This document shows positions 43,567 to 56,800 of a stretch of DNA of 64,000 nucleotides, piece by piece. The notes beneath the pieces were generated by a model. That model worked only from the letters and a program-made list of their open reading frames with translations. It was not told where the DNA came from and did not search any database. Source of the DNA: Pollutimonas sp963712655 (GTDB taxonomy: Bacteria > Pseudomonadota > Gammaproteobacteria > Burkholderiales > Burkholderiaceae_B); contig CAVQIT010000009.1 of assembly GCA_963712655.1 (NCBI GenBank), forward strand, positions 62,001 through 126,000, given 5' to 3'. The translations under genes and the position numbers were made by a program. Within the stretch, counting starts at the first letter, position 1. Every line of letters starts with the position of its first letter.

Positions 43567-44580
43567 ATGGTCGGCGCAAAGCAGCTTATGAACCCATTGC
43601 AATCCTTTCCTGAATCAATGGACCCGTTGCCGGCGGCGGATCAGACCGCCATCGGCGAGCAGGCGCGCGCCTGGGCGATCAAGCTCAAGACCGGCCGGCC
43701 GACGACCGAGGACGTGGCGGCGTTTCGACGCTGGCGTGCTCGCAGTGTCTTGCATGCCCAGGCCTGGGCGCAGGCCAGTCAGGACTGGAAAACTCTGGGC
43801 GCGATAGCGCAGGTGTTCGAGGAGCGCCATCCGCAACGGGTGGCCAAGCCGCCTCGCCAACCCATGCGCCGGCGCTTTTTTCTTGGGGCTGCGGCGTCGG
43901 CATTCGGGACTCTGGCGGTGGCTGGCATTGTTCGCCCGCCGCTGGGGCTTTGGCCTTCGTGGTCTGAACTGGACGCCGACTATCGCACGGCCACCGGCGA
44001 GCAGCGCGATATTCAACTGGCCAGCCGTGTCCAGGTCTCCTTGAACACACAGACCAGCATTTCGCTGCGACAAACGGATGGCACGCCGCGCATTGCACTG
44101 ATTGCGGGCGAGGCGGCGGTGTCGACGCTACACGCGCCCTGCGAGGTGTCGGCCGAGGACGCACGCATCGTAATGAGCAATGGTACCGTCGAAGTGCGTC
44201 GCCTGGCGACGGGTCAGGTACGGCTGCGATGTACCGACGGCTCGGCCCAGTTGCACCATCCTGCGCGTACGGTGGCGTTGGCGGCGCGGCAGCAAATTCT
44301 GTATGACCGGGGACAGTTGGGCCAACTCGGGGAAATTACCTCGGACGATACGGGTTGGCGCCAGGGCGTGGTGGTGTTCGACAACCTGAGGCTGGCCGAT
44401 GCGATTGCGGAAATCAACCGTTACCGATCCGGCCGGGTGGTGTTGATGAACGACGCCTTGGCTAATCGCCGTTTCAGCGCCAATTTCAAGATCGATGACC
44501 TGGACGACGCCATAGAGCTGCTTCGGGTCGTGCACAACGTGGATGTGCGGCGGGTGGGGGAGTTTGTCTTCCTGAGCTAG
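43567..44580 (+). CDS. fecR: FecR-family anti-sigma regulator
   Basis: Transmits a periplasmic signal to the ECF factor encoded just upstream. The protein has 337 residues; a later ATG at 43588 is also possible. The cytoplasmic DUF4880 part (about 25-75, ARAWAIKLKTGRPTTEDVAAFRRWRA) precedes a membrane segment with a twin-arginine-like start (RRRFFLGAAASAFGTLAVAG, about 98-117). A FecR domain (about 135-235) and a C-terminal STN/DUF4974-like piece (about 270-337) follow. It is closed by a terminator before the haemagglutinin gene. Confidence 0.92.
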   Translation: MVGAKQLMNPLQSFPESMDPLPAADQTAIGEQARAWAIKLKTGRPTTEDVAAFRRWRARSVLHAQAWAQASQDWKTLGAIAQVFEERHPQRVAKPPRQPMRRRFFLGAAASAFGTLAVAGIVRPPLGLWPSWSELDADYRTATGEQRDIQLASRVQVSLNTQTSISLRQTDGTPRIALIAGEAAVSTLHAPCEVSAEDARIVMSNGTVEVRRLATGQVRLRCTDGSAQLHHPARTVALAARQQILYDRGQLGQLGEITSDDTGWRQGVVVFDNLRLADAIAEINRYRSGRVVLMNDALANRRFSANFKIDDLDDAIELLRVVHNVDVRRVGEFVFLS

Positions 44581-44630
44581 AAGCGTGCTGAAAGCGGGAT
44601 GGTTTCCGGCTGGGGCTGGAATGACGCAAG

Positions 44631-44664
44631 GCGCCGCAACGAATGATTCGTGCGGCGTTTTCTT
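44631..44664 (+). terminator. Terminator after fecR
   Basis: A stem of CGCCGC with GCGGCG plus ACGAA with TTCGT-type pairs, interrupted by one bulge, is followed by TTTTCTTCG. It separates the regulatory operon from the large gene at 44805, so that gene should have its own promoter near 44.68-44.80 kb. Confidence 0.7.
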
Positions 44665-44804
44665 CGTCATGGGCGGTGTCACAAAAAATTCATGCGTTTT
44701 TGGTTTCCCGATTTGCTCCTCAAACGCCTAATAGGTAGTGAGTGTTGCCCCGTCAGGGTTGACGCTTTTTCGTTCCACTGCCTAAGTTCAGGATTCGATT
44801 GACC

Positions 44805-47800
44805 ATGTTTACCCACCTTGCCCGCTCGTCCTCTTCCGCCACGGTGCGTCATTCCCGCCAGCGGTGGGAACTGCCGCGCCTGACGCCCTTGGCCTCGGCC
44901 ATTACGCTTCTGGCTATCGCGGGCAGCTTGACGGGGACTGATGCGCTGGCTCAGTCCCGCCCGTTCGGCAGCGGCTGGATGGCGGCCAAGGGGGCGGTGC
45001 AAGGGCATATCGCCAACGCCGGCACGTTGCCCAATGGCATGCTGGCGGGTGTGAATTCGGCGGCCCGGCAACAGCAGCAGGCTCGTCAGCGGTTGAACCG
45101 TTCGGTGGCCAACCTGGGCCGCACGGCGGCGGCGATTGCCGCACAGCAGGCGGCGCAGAATGCTGCGCGCGTGGCGGCGCATGACGTGGCTTCGAATGTG
45201 CCGGATGGTTACACCGCAGGCGGCTTGTGGGACAAGGATGCGGCGGGCAATGAACTGGCCTGGACCGGCGCCGATCGTCCGGTCACGACGCACGGCACGG
45301 GCGGCAAACAAACCGTCAACATCAAGCAGACAGCGGATAAGGCGATCCTGAACTGGGATACGTTCAACGTCGGTCGCAACACTACGGTGGCCTTCGAGCA
45401 GAAGGCCACCGATTCGGTGCTCAACAAGGTGGTGGGAGCGGCCGCGCCCAGTCAGATCCAGGGCGCCATCAAGGGCGCGGGCACCGTGATGGTGGTCAAC
45501 CAGAACGGTGTGATGTTCAGCGGCACCAGCCAGGTCAACGTGCGCAACCTGGTGGCGGCCGCCACCGGCCTGTCCGACGAGCAGTTCCTGGCCAATGGCA
45601 TCTACAGCACCCAGACCAATGGCGTCTATGCGCCGAGCTTTACCGATGCGGGCGGCAAGCTGGTCGTCGATGCGGGCGCGCAGATCACCACGCACACACC
45701 GGCCTCGGCCACGCAAGGCGGGGGGTACGTGCTGCTGCTGGGCGGCGAGGTGCGCAACGCCGGCACGATCACCACGCCCCAGGGGCAGGCGGCGCTTGCG
45801 GCGGGAGACAACTTTATCCTGCGCCGCGGCCAGGGTACAGATGGCAATCCGCTGTCGACCACACGCGGCAACGAAGTCATCGGCGTTGAGCCATGCCGGC
45901 AACAGCGGTCTGGTCGTCAACGAGGGTCTCATCGCGGCACGCACGGGCGACATTACCCTGACGGGCAATACCGTCCGGCAAAACGGCGCGCTCTTGTCGA
46001 CGACTTCGGTCAATGCCCGGGGCACGATCCATATCCGCACCGCCACCCCCGAGGACGGGGCGGCACTCGCGCCGGGCGCCGTCTCGTTCGCGCCGCAAAG
46101 CACCAGCGCGATCGTGCTCGACCGCAGCGGCGAGACCGCGCTCGATGCGCAGCATGACGCCGCGCTCGAGGCGATCAGCCCGACCAATCCCTATCGCGGC
46201 GACCAGTCGCTGATCGAGATCGCGAGCGACGGCACGATCGATTTCCAGCGCGATTCGATGACGCTGGCCACCAGCGGCCAGATCGTGGCCAACGCGGCCG
46301 CGCGCACGCTGGTGGGCGAGGGCGCCACGCTGGACGTGGCGGGTTCGATCGGCGTGAAGATCGCGATGGAGTCCAACAACCTGGACATCAACGTGCAGGG
46401 CAACGAGCAGCGCGACTCGCCCATCAACCGTGACAGCAAGAACCTGAACAACAGCAATATCTGGGTCGATCGGCGCAGTCTGGTGCTTGTCAAAGGCGAC
46501 TACGACGCAAAAACCAACCCCACCGGCACGCCCGACCGCTGGTACACCGCCGGCGGCCTGCTGGAAGTGGGCGGGTACCTGGCCACTGCGGGTCACACTG
46601 CCGGGGAATGGATGGCTCAGGGCGGCACGGTGCTTTTCGGGGGCGGCCAGGTCGTGACCCAGGCGGGCTCGGCCATCAACCTGTCGGGCGGCACGCTGGA
46701 CGTGCAGGACGGCTACATCAACCAGAGCTGGCTGCGGGGGTCGGACGGCCGCCTGTACGAGGTGTCGCGCGCGCCCGGCGACCTGCTCTACATGGGCCTC
46801 TACAAAGGCTACGAGGACATCCATGCGCGTTGGGGCGAGCACGCCACGCGCATCTTCTACAACCCGCTGATCGGGCCGCGCAGGCGTTTCGAGCAGGGCT
46901 ATACCGTGGGCCGCGATGCGGGCCGGCTGATCGTATCGACCGGGGCGGCGGTGCTGGAAGGCGAGATCGAGAGCGAGGTCTTCGAGGGCGACCGGCAGAC
47001 CCAGGCGCCGCAGTTCGGGCTGGACGGTTACAGCCAATCGCAGTCGGCGGCGGCGCGCCGCGCCCACCTGATGGTGGGCCACTATATTCCGAGCTACGAC
47101 AAGGCCAGCGGCGTATTGAGCTACGACCTGGATCAGACGGCCGCCCCCATCCAGGACATCGTCTTCGATGACGGCATCGAGTCGATCGCGCAGGCGCTGG
47201 GCCTGGACGGCGCCTTGCCCGCCGGGCGTGAGGACACGCTGTACCTGGACAGCGTGATGCTCGACGGGTTCGGGCTGGGCGGCATCACCACGGCCAGCGA
47301 CAGCGTCACGGTGGATGCCGCACTGCAGGTGGCCGCCGGCGGCGAGATCACGCTGCAGGCGCGGCGGGTGCAGGTCAATGCCGACCTGATCGCGCGCAGC
47401 GGCGCCATCAGCCTGGGCGATACGGCGCTCTCGCCGGTGCTGCCGGACGCCTCGGTGACGATCGCGGCGGGCGCCACGCTGGACGCGAGCGGGCTGTGGA
47501 GCAATCTGCCGCTGGATCCCGCTTCAAGCGGCGGCGTGCCTTACGTGAACGGCGGCAAGGTTTCGATCCGCAGCACCGGAGCGGTGACGCTGGAAGTGGG
47601 CAGCGTCATCGACGTGTCCTCCGGCGCGTCCCTGTTCGTCGACGGCAAGCTCAAGGGCGGGCGCGGCGGCGACGTGACGCTGGCCGCCAATGCGGGCGAC
47701 CACAATAAGGTTCCCGCGGTGCTGACGGTAGGCGGCGAGATCCGCGGCTACGGCGTGGCCGGCGGCGGCACGCTGGAGATCGAGTCGGGCACGGCGGTGG

Positions 47801-50800
47801 GCATAGGCGGCGAACTGCTGCGGACCGACGGCATTCTCAAGCAGGGCGAGGCCGCGCCCGCCAACCTGACCTTGCTGCAGGACCTGGTGATCCTTGCCGG
47901 CGAGATACTGCCCAAGGACTACGTCTACCTGAAGGACGTCGCGCTGCCAGGCGAAATCATCCAGGACGAATTGCAATTCGGGGGCAGGGATCCGATCGTG
48001 TTGGCGGCCAATTGGCAATTGCCCGAGTACGTTGGCCCCTTCTCCGTCATCATCTTCTACAACGACCCCGACGGCGTGTTCGGCATCATCGAGTACGGCC
48101 CTGGTCAAACGCCTCCCATCCTTGCGGCGGGATCGACGTTCACCAGCGGGTCCGTTCCGGCGGGCAGCATGTTTCCGCCCGGATACCAGGTTCCGCAAGA
48201 TGTTTTTCCTAACGGTCTTCCAATCGTCCCCAGGGAGCAGATAGCTCCGGCAGGCAGCATGGCGCCGGAGAACGTGACCTGGCATGCGGGCACGGTGTTG
48301 CCCGCCGGCGCCGTGCTGGACCACGACATAGCGGTGCAGAAGACGCTTGCGCTCGATGCCGGCATGTTCCAGCGTGGGTTCGCCAATTACAAAGTGCGCG
48401 GGCAGCAAGGCCTGGTCGTCGCCGACGGCGCGGCGATCGAGGCGCGCATGCCAATTCTGCGGACAAGCGATGCGGCCTGGTCGGCACCCACGGGCGCCTT
48501 CTTGCCGGATGTCCTCGAAACCTGGACGCCCGAGCTGTATCAGGAAGACCCCCTCAATGCCCGCCTGACGCAGCGTGCGGGAGCCGGCATCACCCTGGCC
48601 GCGGGTTCGCCCGACTCGGCCGAACCCGCGGTGCTGCAGATCGGCCATGGCGCGGTGGTCACCGTCGACCCGGGACAAACCATCGAGTTGTCGAGCACCG
48701 GCCAGCTCACGGTCGATGGGACCTTGAACGCCTGGGGCGGCGCCATCGCCTTGCTCCAGGAGCCGCTGACCGCCCTCAGCCCTCGCGCGGGCGCGGCCGA
48801 TCCGAGGGCCCACAACCGTTCCATTTGGATCGGCGAGGATGCGGTGCTGGATGTCGCCGGCCGGGCCGTGACGGCGGTGGGCGCGCGCGGCCAGCGTTAT
48901 GGCCTGGTGCAGAACGGTGGCAGCATCGTGCTGGGTGGCGGTATCGATGAAAACAAGGGTACGGTGACTATCGATGAAGACAAGGGCACGGCGCAGGCGC
49001 TGGACGCCTTCATCGTCGTGCGTCCCGGCGCCTTGCTGGACGCCTCGGGCGCGCAGGCGGTATTCGATATCCCGGGCATGGGCGCGCAAACGGTCGCCAG
49101 CAATGGCGGCGCCTTGGCGTTCAGTTCCTATAACGGCCTGTACCTGGATGGCCGCCTGAACGCCGCCGCCGGCGGTGCGGGCGCCGCGGGCGGCACGCTG
49201 GCCGTTGCGCTGGAAACGCCGATGTACCTGACGGACTCCGCCGGCGACGCGGTGCTCATGCCGCGCGAGCTGATCCTGCGCCAGGTGCAGGGCGCAAGCG
49301 TGCTCGCGGACGGCTTGCGGCCCGGCCAGGCCGACGAAGGGCTAGCCTACGGCGCGGCCGTGCTTGGCGTCGATCGCATCCAGGCCGGTGGCTTCGACAA
49401 CGTGGCGCTGCTGGCCAACGGCATCATCAGCTTTGACGGCGATGTCTCGCTTGCGGTCAAGCAGAGCCTGCGTTTCTACACGAACTCCCTGGCCTTGGGC
49501 GAGGCGGCCGACGGCGCCCAGGCGCAAGTCGAACTGGCCGCGCCCTACATCCGCCTGGCGGGCGCTACCACCCTGCTCGGAGTCGACGGATATACCTGGC
49601 CGACGGTCCGCGGCGGCCATGCGCGGACCGATGGCGGCAGCCATTTTTCGGCCTCGGCCGACCTCATCGACGTGCGCGACAGCGTGAATTTCGGCGCCGT
49701 GGGCAGCATCGCGACGCAGTTGGGTCCGCTGGGCGTCGAGCGCCTGGCCTTCGATCGTGTGACCTTGCGCAGCGAGGGCGATATCCGCTTCCTGCGCGGC
49801 GGCAATGCGGTGGTGGGCGGTGAAATCACCACCGAACTGACCAGTCCCGGCGATATGACGCTGCTGGCGGCCCAGATCTATCCGGCGACAGGCGCGAATG
49901 CGCGTGTGCTGGTCGGGCATGAGTTCATGATGGATCCAATCACCGGCTACGCGGCGTACGACCCTGCGCGCAAGCTGACCATAGGCCGCACGACCACGGA
50001 GGCGCCCGCGGCGCCTTATTCCGTCTTCGGCAGCCTGATCCTGGGGGCGGCGGCGATCGAGCAGGGCGGCATCGTGCGCGCGCCGCTGGGGCGGGTCGAA
50101 GTCGGCACGGATGCGACGACCAGCGGCCGGGGCGAAGGCAGCACCGCCGTGGTCGATTTCCTGCCTGGCGGCATTACCTCGGTGAGTGCCGCGGGATTGC
50201 TGTTGCCGTACGGCGGCACCATCGATGGAATCACCTATAAGTACGATGGGGCGGACATCAAGCTGGAAGGCGTAGGCAGCATTGCCCGAGGCATCATGGT
50301 CACGAGTGAATCCGTGCATGTCCAGCCGAACGCGGTGCTGGACCTGTCGGGCGGCGGCGAACTGGCCGGGGCGGGATTCGTGCCTGGGCGCGGCGGCTCG
50401 ACCGATGCGCGCTACAACCCTTTGGTGCAGATCGGCGCCGATGGCGGCGGATTCACCTTGCCAGGATTGGCGACCAATCCCGTCTACGCCATCGTTCCGG
50501 GCGCGCAGGCCGGCTACGCGCCGGTCGCACCCGAAGGCGGCGCGGTCGATCCCATGGCGGGCCAGCAGATCACTGTTGGCGGCGGTGTGCCGGGGCTCCC
50601 GCCGGGCACCTACACCTTGATGCCATCGACCTATGCCTTGCTGCCCGGCGCCTTCCGTGTCGAACTCAACGGCTTGGCGGGGCAGGGCGCGCCGTTCGCG
50701 AGCGGCGCGCTGCGCAATGGCTCCTGGGCCGCGCCGGCGCAATTGGGGGTGGCCCATACCGATATCGGCGACAGCCTGTTCCGCCAGGCGATCCTGACCT

Positions 50801-53800
50801 CGGGCAAGGTATTGCGCAGCTACTCGCAGTACAACGAAACCAGTTTTACCCAATTCGCCATCGCCGACGCCGCGCGCCTGGGCGTGGCGCGCGCCATGTT
50901 GCCGGCGGACGCCAAGACACTCACCCTGCGCTATGTCGCCACCGCCACGGACCTGCCGCGCTTGGTCTTCGAAGGAGCCGGACGCTTCCAGGCGGCCGAG
51001 GGCGGCTATGACGGCACGGTTGTCGTCATAGCCGGCCGCAACGGCCTGACCGGCGGCAACGGCCGCATCGAAATCATTGGCCGGGATGCCATGCCGACCG
51101 TGAGTTATGACGGCATCACGCTGGTCGCCGACGACTTGAATGCGCTGGGCGCGGCGCGCCTGAGCATCGGTGGCGTCGCCTCCGCGACCTACGGACAGCG
51201 CGGCAACGAGGTCCAGTTCGGCGCAATCGGCGGCAATTCGGTTACCAGCGAGATCATCCTGCGCGCGGGCGCGGTGCTGTCGGCGCCCGAGGTTTTCCTG
51301 ATGGCTGGCGACAGCCTGGGCAAGATCGAGATCGAACAGGGCGCAGGCATCAATACCATCGGCCAGGGCAAGGCCGCCTATGATTCTTCGGATGGTTTCG
51401 TTTATGCGCCCGGCACCAGCGGGGTGCTTGCGGTTTCCAATGGCTGGATGGACATGCTTGCCCCCGAGGGGACAGCCGATGCGCCGGGTGCCGGCATTTC
51501 GATAGGCGCTTGCGCGCAAGCGCCCTGCGCGGGCGATACCGAGCTGTACTCCGAAGGCACGATCGCGCTGGCGACCAGCAACAAGGTGGAGTTCGGCGAC
51601 TCTCTGCGCTACGGCACGCGCAATCTGTCGCTGGGCGTCGGCGCCTTTAACGTCGGCAGTGCGCAAGCGCTGGCCGATGCCGAGGTGCGCGGCGTGCTGC
51701 CGGTGGGCTTGACGCTTAACCAGGCCGTGCTCGACCGCCTGCTGGCGGGCGACACCCAATATGGCGCCCCGGCGCTCGAAAACCTGGCTCTGCTTGCGCG
51801 CGATTCGATCAACTTCTATGGCACGGCGGCCTTGAGCACGCTCGATCCGGCCGCCGGCAAATCGTCGCTCGAGCGCCTGGTGCTGACCACGCCCGCGATC
51901 TATGGCGCCGGCGTTGCAGGCGACGTCGCCACGATCAGCACCGGTACTTTAGTATGGGCCGGCACGGCCAACGCGGCGGGAGCCGTCATCAACCAGGGCG
52001 CGGGAACCGGCGCCGGCAGTCTGGACATCCGAGCCGAGCGTATCGAGTTCGGCTACGGACCCAGTTCGCGGCCCGATACTGTGAAGACCTTCGACCGGCT
52101 GGCGCTGGGTTTTGCCACCGTCAACCTGGATGCCGGCGAGCGCATCACGGCCAACCACAAGGGCAGCCTGTCGGTGTACCAGTCGCAGGGCGAGTATGTA
52201 GAGGGTGGGGGTTATCAATATAGCGGCGGCAACCTGAACATCACCACGCCCTTGATGACGGGCGAGGCGGGTTCGGTCCACCGCATCAACGCAGGCGGGA
52301 TGCTGACGGTCAGTGCCCCGGTGGGCGCCAAGCCGGATGCGACCTCCGACGCCCTGGGCGCCGAGCTGACGCTGGATGCCGACAGCATCGTGGTCGACAC
52401 GGCGATCGTGCTGCCCAGCGGCAAGCTGACCATGGCCGCCGAACACGACTTGCAATTGAACGACGGCGCGCATATCGATATGTCGGGGCGCAAGATCGAT
52501 TTCTTCGACGTCAGCAAGTACAGCTGGGGCGGCGACGTCATCCTCGAAAGCCGCAGCGGCAATATTCTGCAGACGGGAGGCTCGGTCATCGACCTGTCGG
52601 CCAAGAACAACCAGGCCGGCACCTTAAGCGTTACGGCGCTGGACGAGGATGCGGGCACCGTGGATCTGCAAGGGCGGATCCTGGGTTTGGCTACCGGCTA
52701 CTACGATGCGGGCGGCACGCTGGTGCCTTATGCCTCTGGCGGCGTGGACATCCACGCCCAGACGCTGGGCGTGGGTCAGCTGGATAGCCAGTTCGCGGCT
52801 TTGAACCAGCGCTTGAACGAAGGCGACGTATTTGGCGCGCGCAGCTTCCAGTTAAAGCAAGGCAACCTGACCATAGGCGACGGCCTGAAGGCACGCGAGG
52901 TCAACGTCTCGGTCGACAACGGCAGCCTGACGGTCACGGGCACCATCGACGCCAGCGGCGAACAGGTCGGCAGCATTCGCCTGGCGGGCAAGAACGGCCT
53001 GACGATCGCGGGTACGGCGCTGCTCGACGCTCACGGCACGGTACTGCGCGTGGACAGCTACGGCAAGATCATCGATGCGCCCAACCGTGCGATCGTTGAG
53101 TTGAATGGCGGCGGCGACGGCCGGTTGACCTTGGCCAATGGCACCAGGATCGACGTGCGGGCCGGCACCGAGGCCAAACGCGGCACGGGGCCGGGCGAAC
53201 ACGACGGCGTGGATCGCGGCACGGTCGAGCTCAACGTCCGGCGCCTGGGTGGAGTCACGGGCGGCGATATCGACATCGACGCAGGCGGCAGCGTGGCTAT
53301 CCAGGGCGCGCGTTCCATCACGGTCAATGGCGTCTGGCGCTACACCGATACGGGTCCAGACAAGGATACCAATGCCACCGTCAAGGACGGCAGCGACGCA
53401 GCTAGCGGCAAGCCATACTGGGAGGTCGACCAGGATTACCTGGACAAGAAACATGTCCAAAACACGGCTTTCATGACCAAGGCGCTCGCCGACGGTAACT
53501 TGCTCAATACCAAGCTGGCGGGCCTGAACAATGCGGCCTATGCGGATGCCTTCCACCTGCGCCCCGGCGTGGAACTGGTCACGGACAACGACCTGGTGGT
53601 GAGCGGCGACATCGACCTGTCGGCCTACCGCTACGGCAGCGTCAATCCGCACAGCCAGAAGACCGGCGTCTACGGCTCGGGCGAAGCCGGCGCCCTGGTC
53701 ATGCGCGCGGGCGGCGACATGGACATCCATGGCAGCATCAACGACGGTTTTTACCTGCCGGATGGCTTGATCACGCCGGACGACGACGGCTGGGTGCTGA

Positions 53801-56800
53801 TGCCGGGTCGCCAGCCCTTCGGCGGCGATGTGGTCGTGCCCGCAAGCGGACTGGTCACGCTGGCCGACGGCACCACCTTTCCGTCGGGCAAGACCTTGAA
53901 CTATGCCCTGCCGATCAAGGCCATGATCCTGGCGGCAGGCTCGGTGGTCAAGACGGACGTGACGCTCGACGCTGAGTTGACGCTGCCCGCCGGTACGGTT
54001 CTTGCCGCCCCGATCTACGATGGCGCCAACGTTGCCTACCAAGCCGGAACCTTGCTCAAGGACCCCGTCACGCTCGCACCGGGCATGCGCCTGGGCGCCG
54101 GCACGAAATTCGCGGATGCCGCGGCCATCAAGGCAATGACGTGGCCCGCGGGCGTGCCCCTGCCCATGCCCAGTTCCTTCGATACCAGTGAGCAGAATCT
54201 GGTCGTCGTGCTGGACCGGGCTCTTTTGCTCAAGGCCGGCGCGCTCATCCCGGGCAGCACCAACGTCAAGCTCGATGGCGGCGCGGTATCGATCGACCTG
54301 CGAGGCCAGAACAACGGCAGCGGCCATCAGGGCAGCAACTGGGCCATTGCCCGCATGCTGCCCGAGACGTCATCGTCCTGGTCGATGCGGCTGGCGGCGG
54401 GCGCCGATACGGCGGCGGCCGACAGCCGTGCGCTCCAGTCCGCCACCATCGGCCGCCCGGCGGGCAATCTTGTGCTCGCGGATGCGCATTACGGCCTGTA
54501 CAGCGAGGTCGTGCCCGGAAAAACGGTCTGGACCGCGGGCAACCAGTGGGGCTGCCCGCGGGCGAGGAGGTGGGGCCCGCTGACCTGGAGTTTTGCTTTC
54601 CTGGCGACTGCGACGTGCTTGCGCCTTCGAAGAAGCTCAATCCGCTCTACCCGGTGTTCAGCGTGTTGCGTACCGGCACGGGCGATCTCGATCTTTTGGC
54701 GGCGGGCGATTTCAGCATGCTGTCGACCTATGGGGTCTATACCGCCGGGACGCAATCGGCCGCGCCTGCCGGTGGCGCCGCGGCCTACGATCAGCCACGC
54801 GGGGGGTATCTGCCGGGTGTGACGCCGGTCCCGACGGACTCGGCGGCCCTGCCGCCCTTGCCATCGGTATTGGGCCCCAATATGCCGCTCGGCTCAACTG
54901 ACGATGCCAACAAAGCCTACGAGAAGCTCGTCAACGAGGGACCCGACAGCCTCTACGCCGCGAACTATCCCGAACTCGGCGGCAACCTGCTGTTGCGCGC
55001 CGGCGGCGATATCACCGGCGATAGCCTGAGCAACAAGACGGGCGCGCAGCTCTATCCCGCGGACCGCATACAGCACCAGAATGCAAGCGTGGGCAACTGG
55101 CTGTGGCGCCAGGGAACCGGCGTGGGCAGCGAGGCCGACGCCATGCCGACGGCCTGGTGGATCAACTTCGGCACCTACACCCGCGAACCCTTGCTCGGGA
55201 TGCTCGACCTCATCAGCGACCTGCCTTTTCTGTCGGGGTTCACCGGGGTGGGCACCTTGGGAGGCGGCAACCTGACTGTGGACGCAGGCGGCAATGCCGG
55301 CGTGATCACGCGGCGCGGCGATATCGGGGCCACCGATGCGCCCCGCAGCGAAGGGCTGATCCTGGCCGTGGGCAGTACCGGCCGCATCGACGCCAACGGC
55401 AAGCTGGTGCTGACCGGTGGCGGCGATCTCGACCTGCGTGTGGGCGGCGGCCTCAATCCGGGCGCGGATGCGCGCAGCGCCAATGGCCAACAGCAGCATG
55501 ACCTGAACGGAGTACTGGTCAATTTGCGCGGATCCATAGGATTGCTGGCTGGCGCGATAGGCGGTATCGATCTCCAGTATCAGGTGCAGGACCTGGCCGA
55601 AGTGCGCGCCTACGACCCCTCGCATGCCTCGGCGGGCAGCGCTACGGGCGGGCTCGTGGTGCTGCCTGGCGATTCCGCCGTCAACCTGTTTACGCGTGGC
55701 GACCTGGTCCTGGGTGCCGCGGCCGACCCTGGCCGTGTACCGCTGCAGAATTCGGTGCCCTTCAGTGTCGGCGCCGACGACTATGACGGCTCGGGTCTTG
55801 CGTGGTTCTCGCTGTGGAGCGACCGGACCGCGATCACCTTGTTTTCCGCGGGCGGCAACCTCACGCCCAGCACGCAATTGGGCGAGTTGGACCGTATCAA
55901 CATGCCCATGCTGGGGCGAAATTTTTCCGAGACCGACGGCCGCTTTGTTTATCCCTCGACGCTGCACGCCATCGCGGCCAGCGGCAAGATCTATGCCGGG
56001 CCCTCGGCCGTGTCCTCGCCCAACAGCCAGGCGACGAACAGTCCGGCCTATTCAATGACCTTGGCGCCCTCGCTGTCCGGGCAACTGGAACTGCTGGCCG
56101 CAAACTCCATCTACGCGGGGGCTATGCGATCAATCAGTCGGGCGCCGACCCCGCCGTCGTACCCACCGCCTTCAATCCGGCCTTTCTCGGCAAAACGGGC
56201 GGCACGAGCGATGTGGGCAATGGCAGCACCGACGGCATCTTCCCTGATGTGAACCGCTTCCCCTTGTTCGCGTTCGGCGCAAGCTCCGCGGCAGGCCTGG
56301 CGCGCGGCAATGACGAGCCCGCCCGGTTCTATGCCGCCCAGGGCGACATCGTCGGCTTGCGCAATGGCGAAATCCTGACCTTCGTGCAGAATCTGTCGCC
56401 GCGCGCGGGGCAGACCTGGTATGAAGGCGCCAAACCGGTATGGATCATGGCCGGGCGGGACATCGTCGGCTTGGGTACGCGCCTGGGGGAATATGGCGGC
56501 GTGCCGTATGAAATAGCCAACTATCAGTTCGGTCTATTGGAGGGCGGACTATCCTCCGGCAACCTCATCGTCCACAACAGCCCCAGCGACATTTCCGTCG
56601 TCTCCGCCGGCCGCGACATCCTCTACAGCAGCTTTAACATCGCGGGCCCCGGCCTGCTCGAAATCTCGGCCGGCCGCAACCTGCTGCAGGAAGACCGCGC
56701 ATCCATCGCCAGCATCGGCCCGGTCCTGGCTTCGCAGTCCAACGACCGCAACAGCGGCGCCAGTATCGCGGTCATCGTCGGCGCCGGTGCGACGGGTCCG

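Noticed and set aside
49342..51759. An 805-codon minus-strand open frame inside the haemagglutinin gene (with others at 36799-38550 and 52852-54327).
   Set aside because: Long antisense frames are expected opposite repetitive Gly/Ala-rich coding sequence. None has a recognisable domain or ribosome site.
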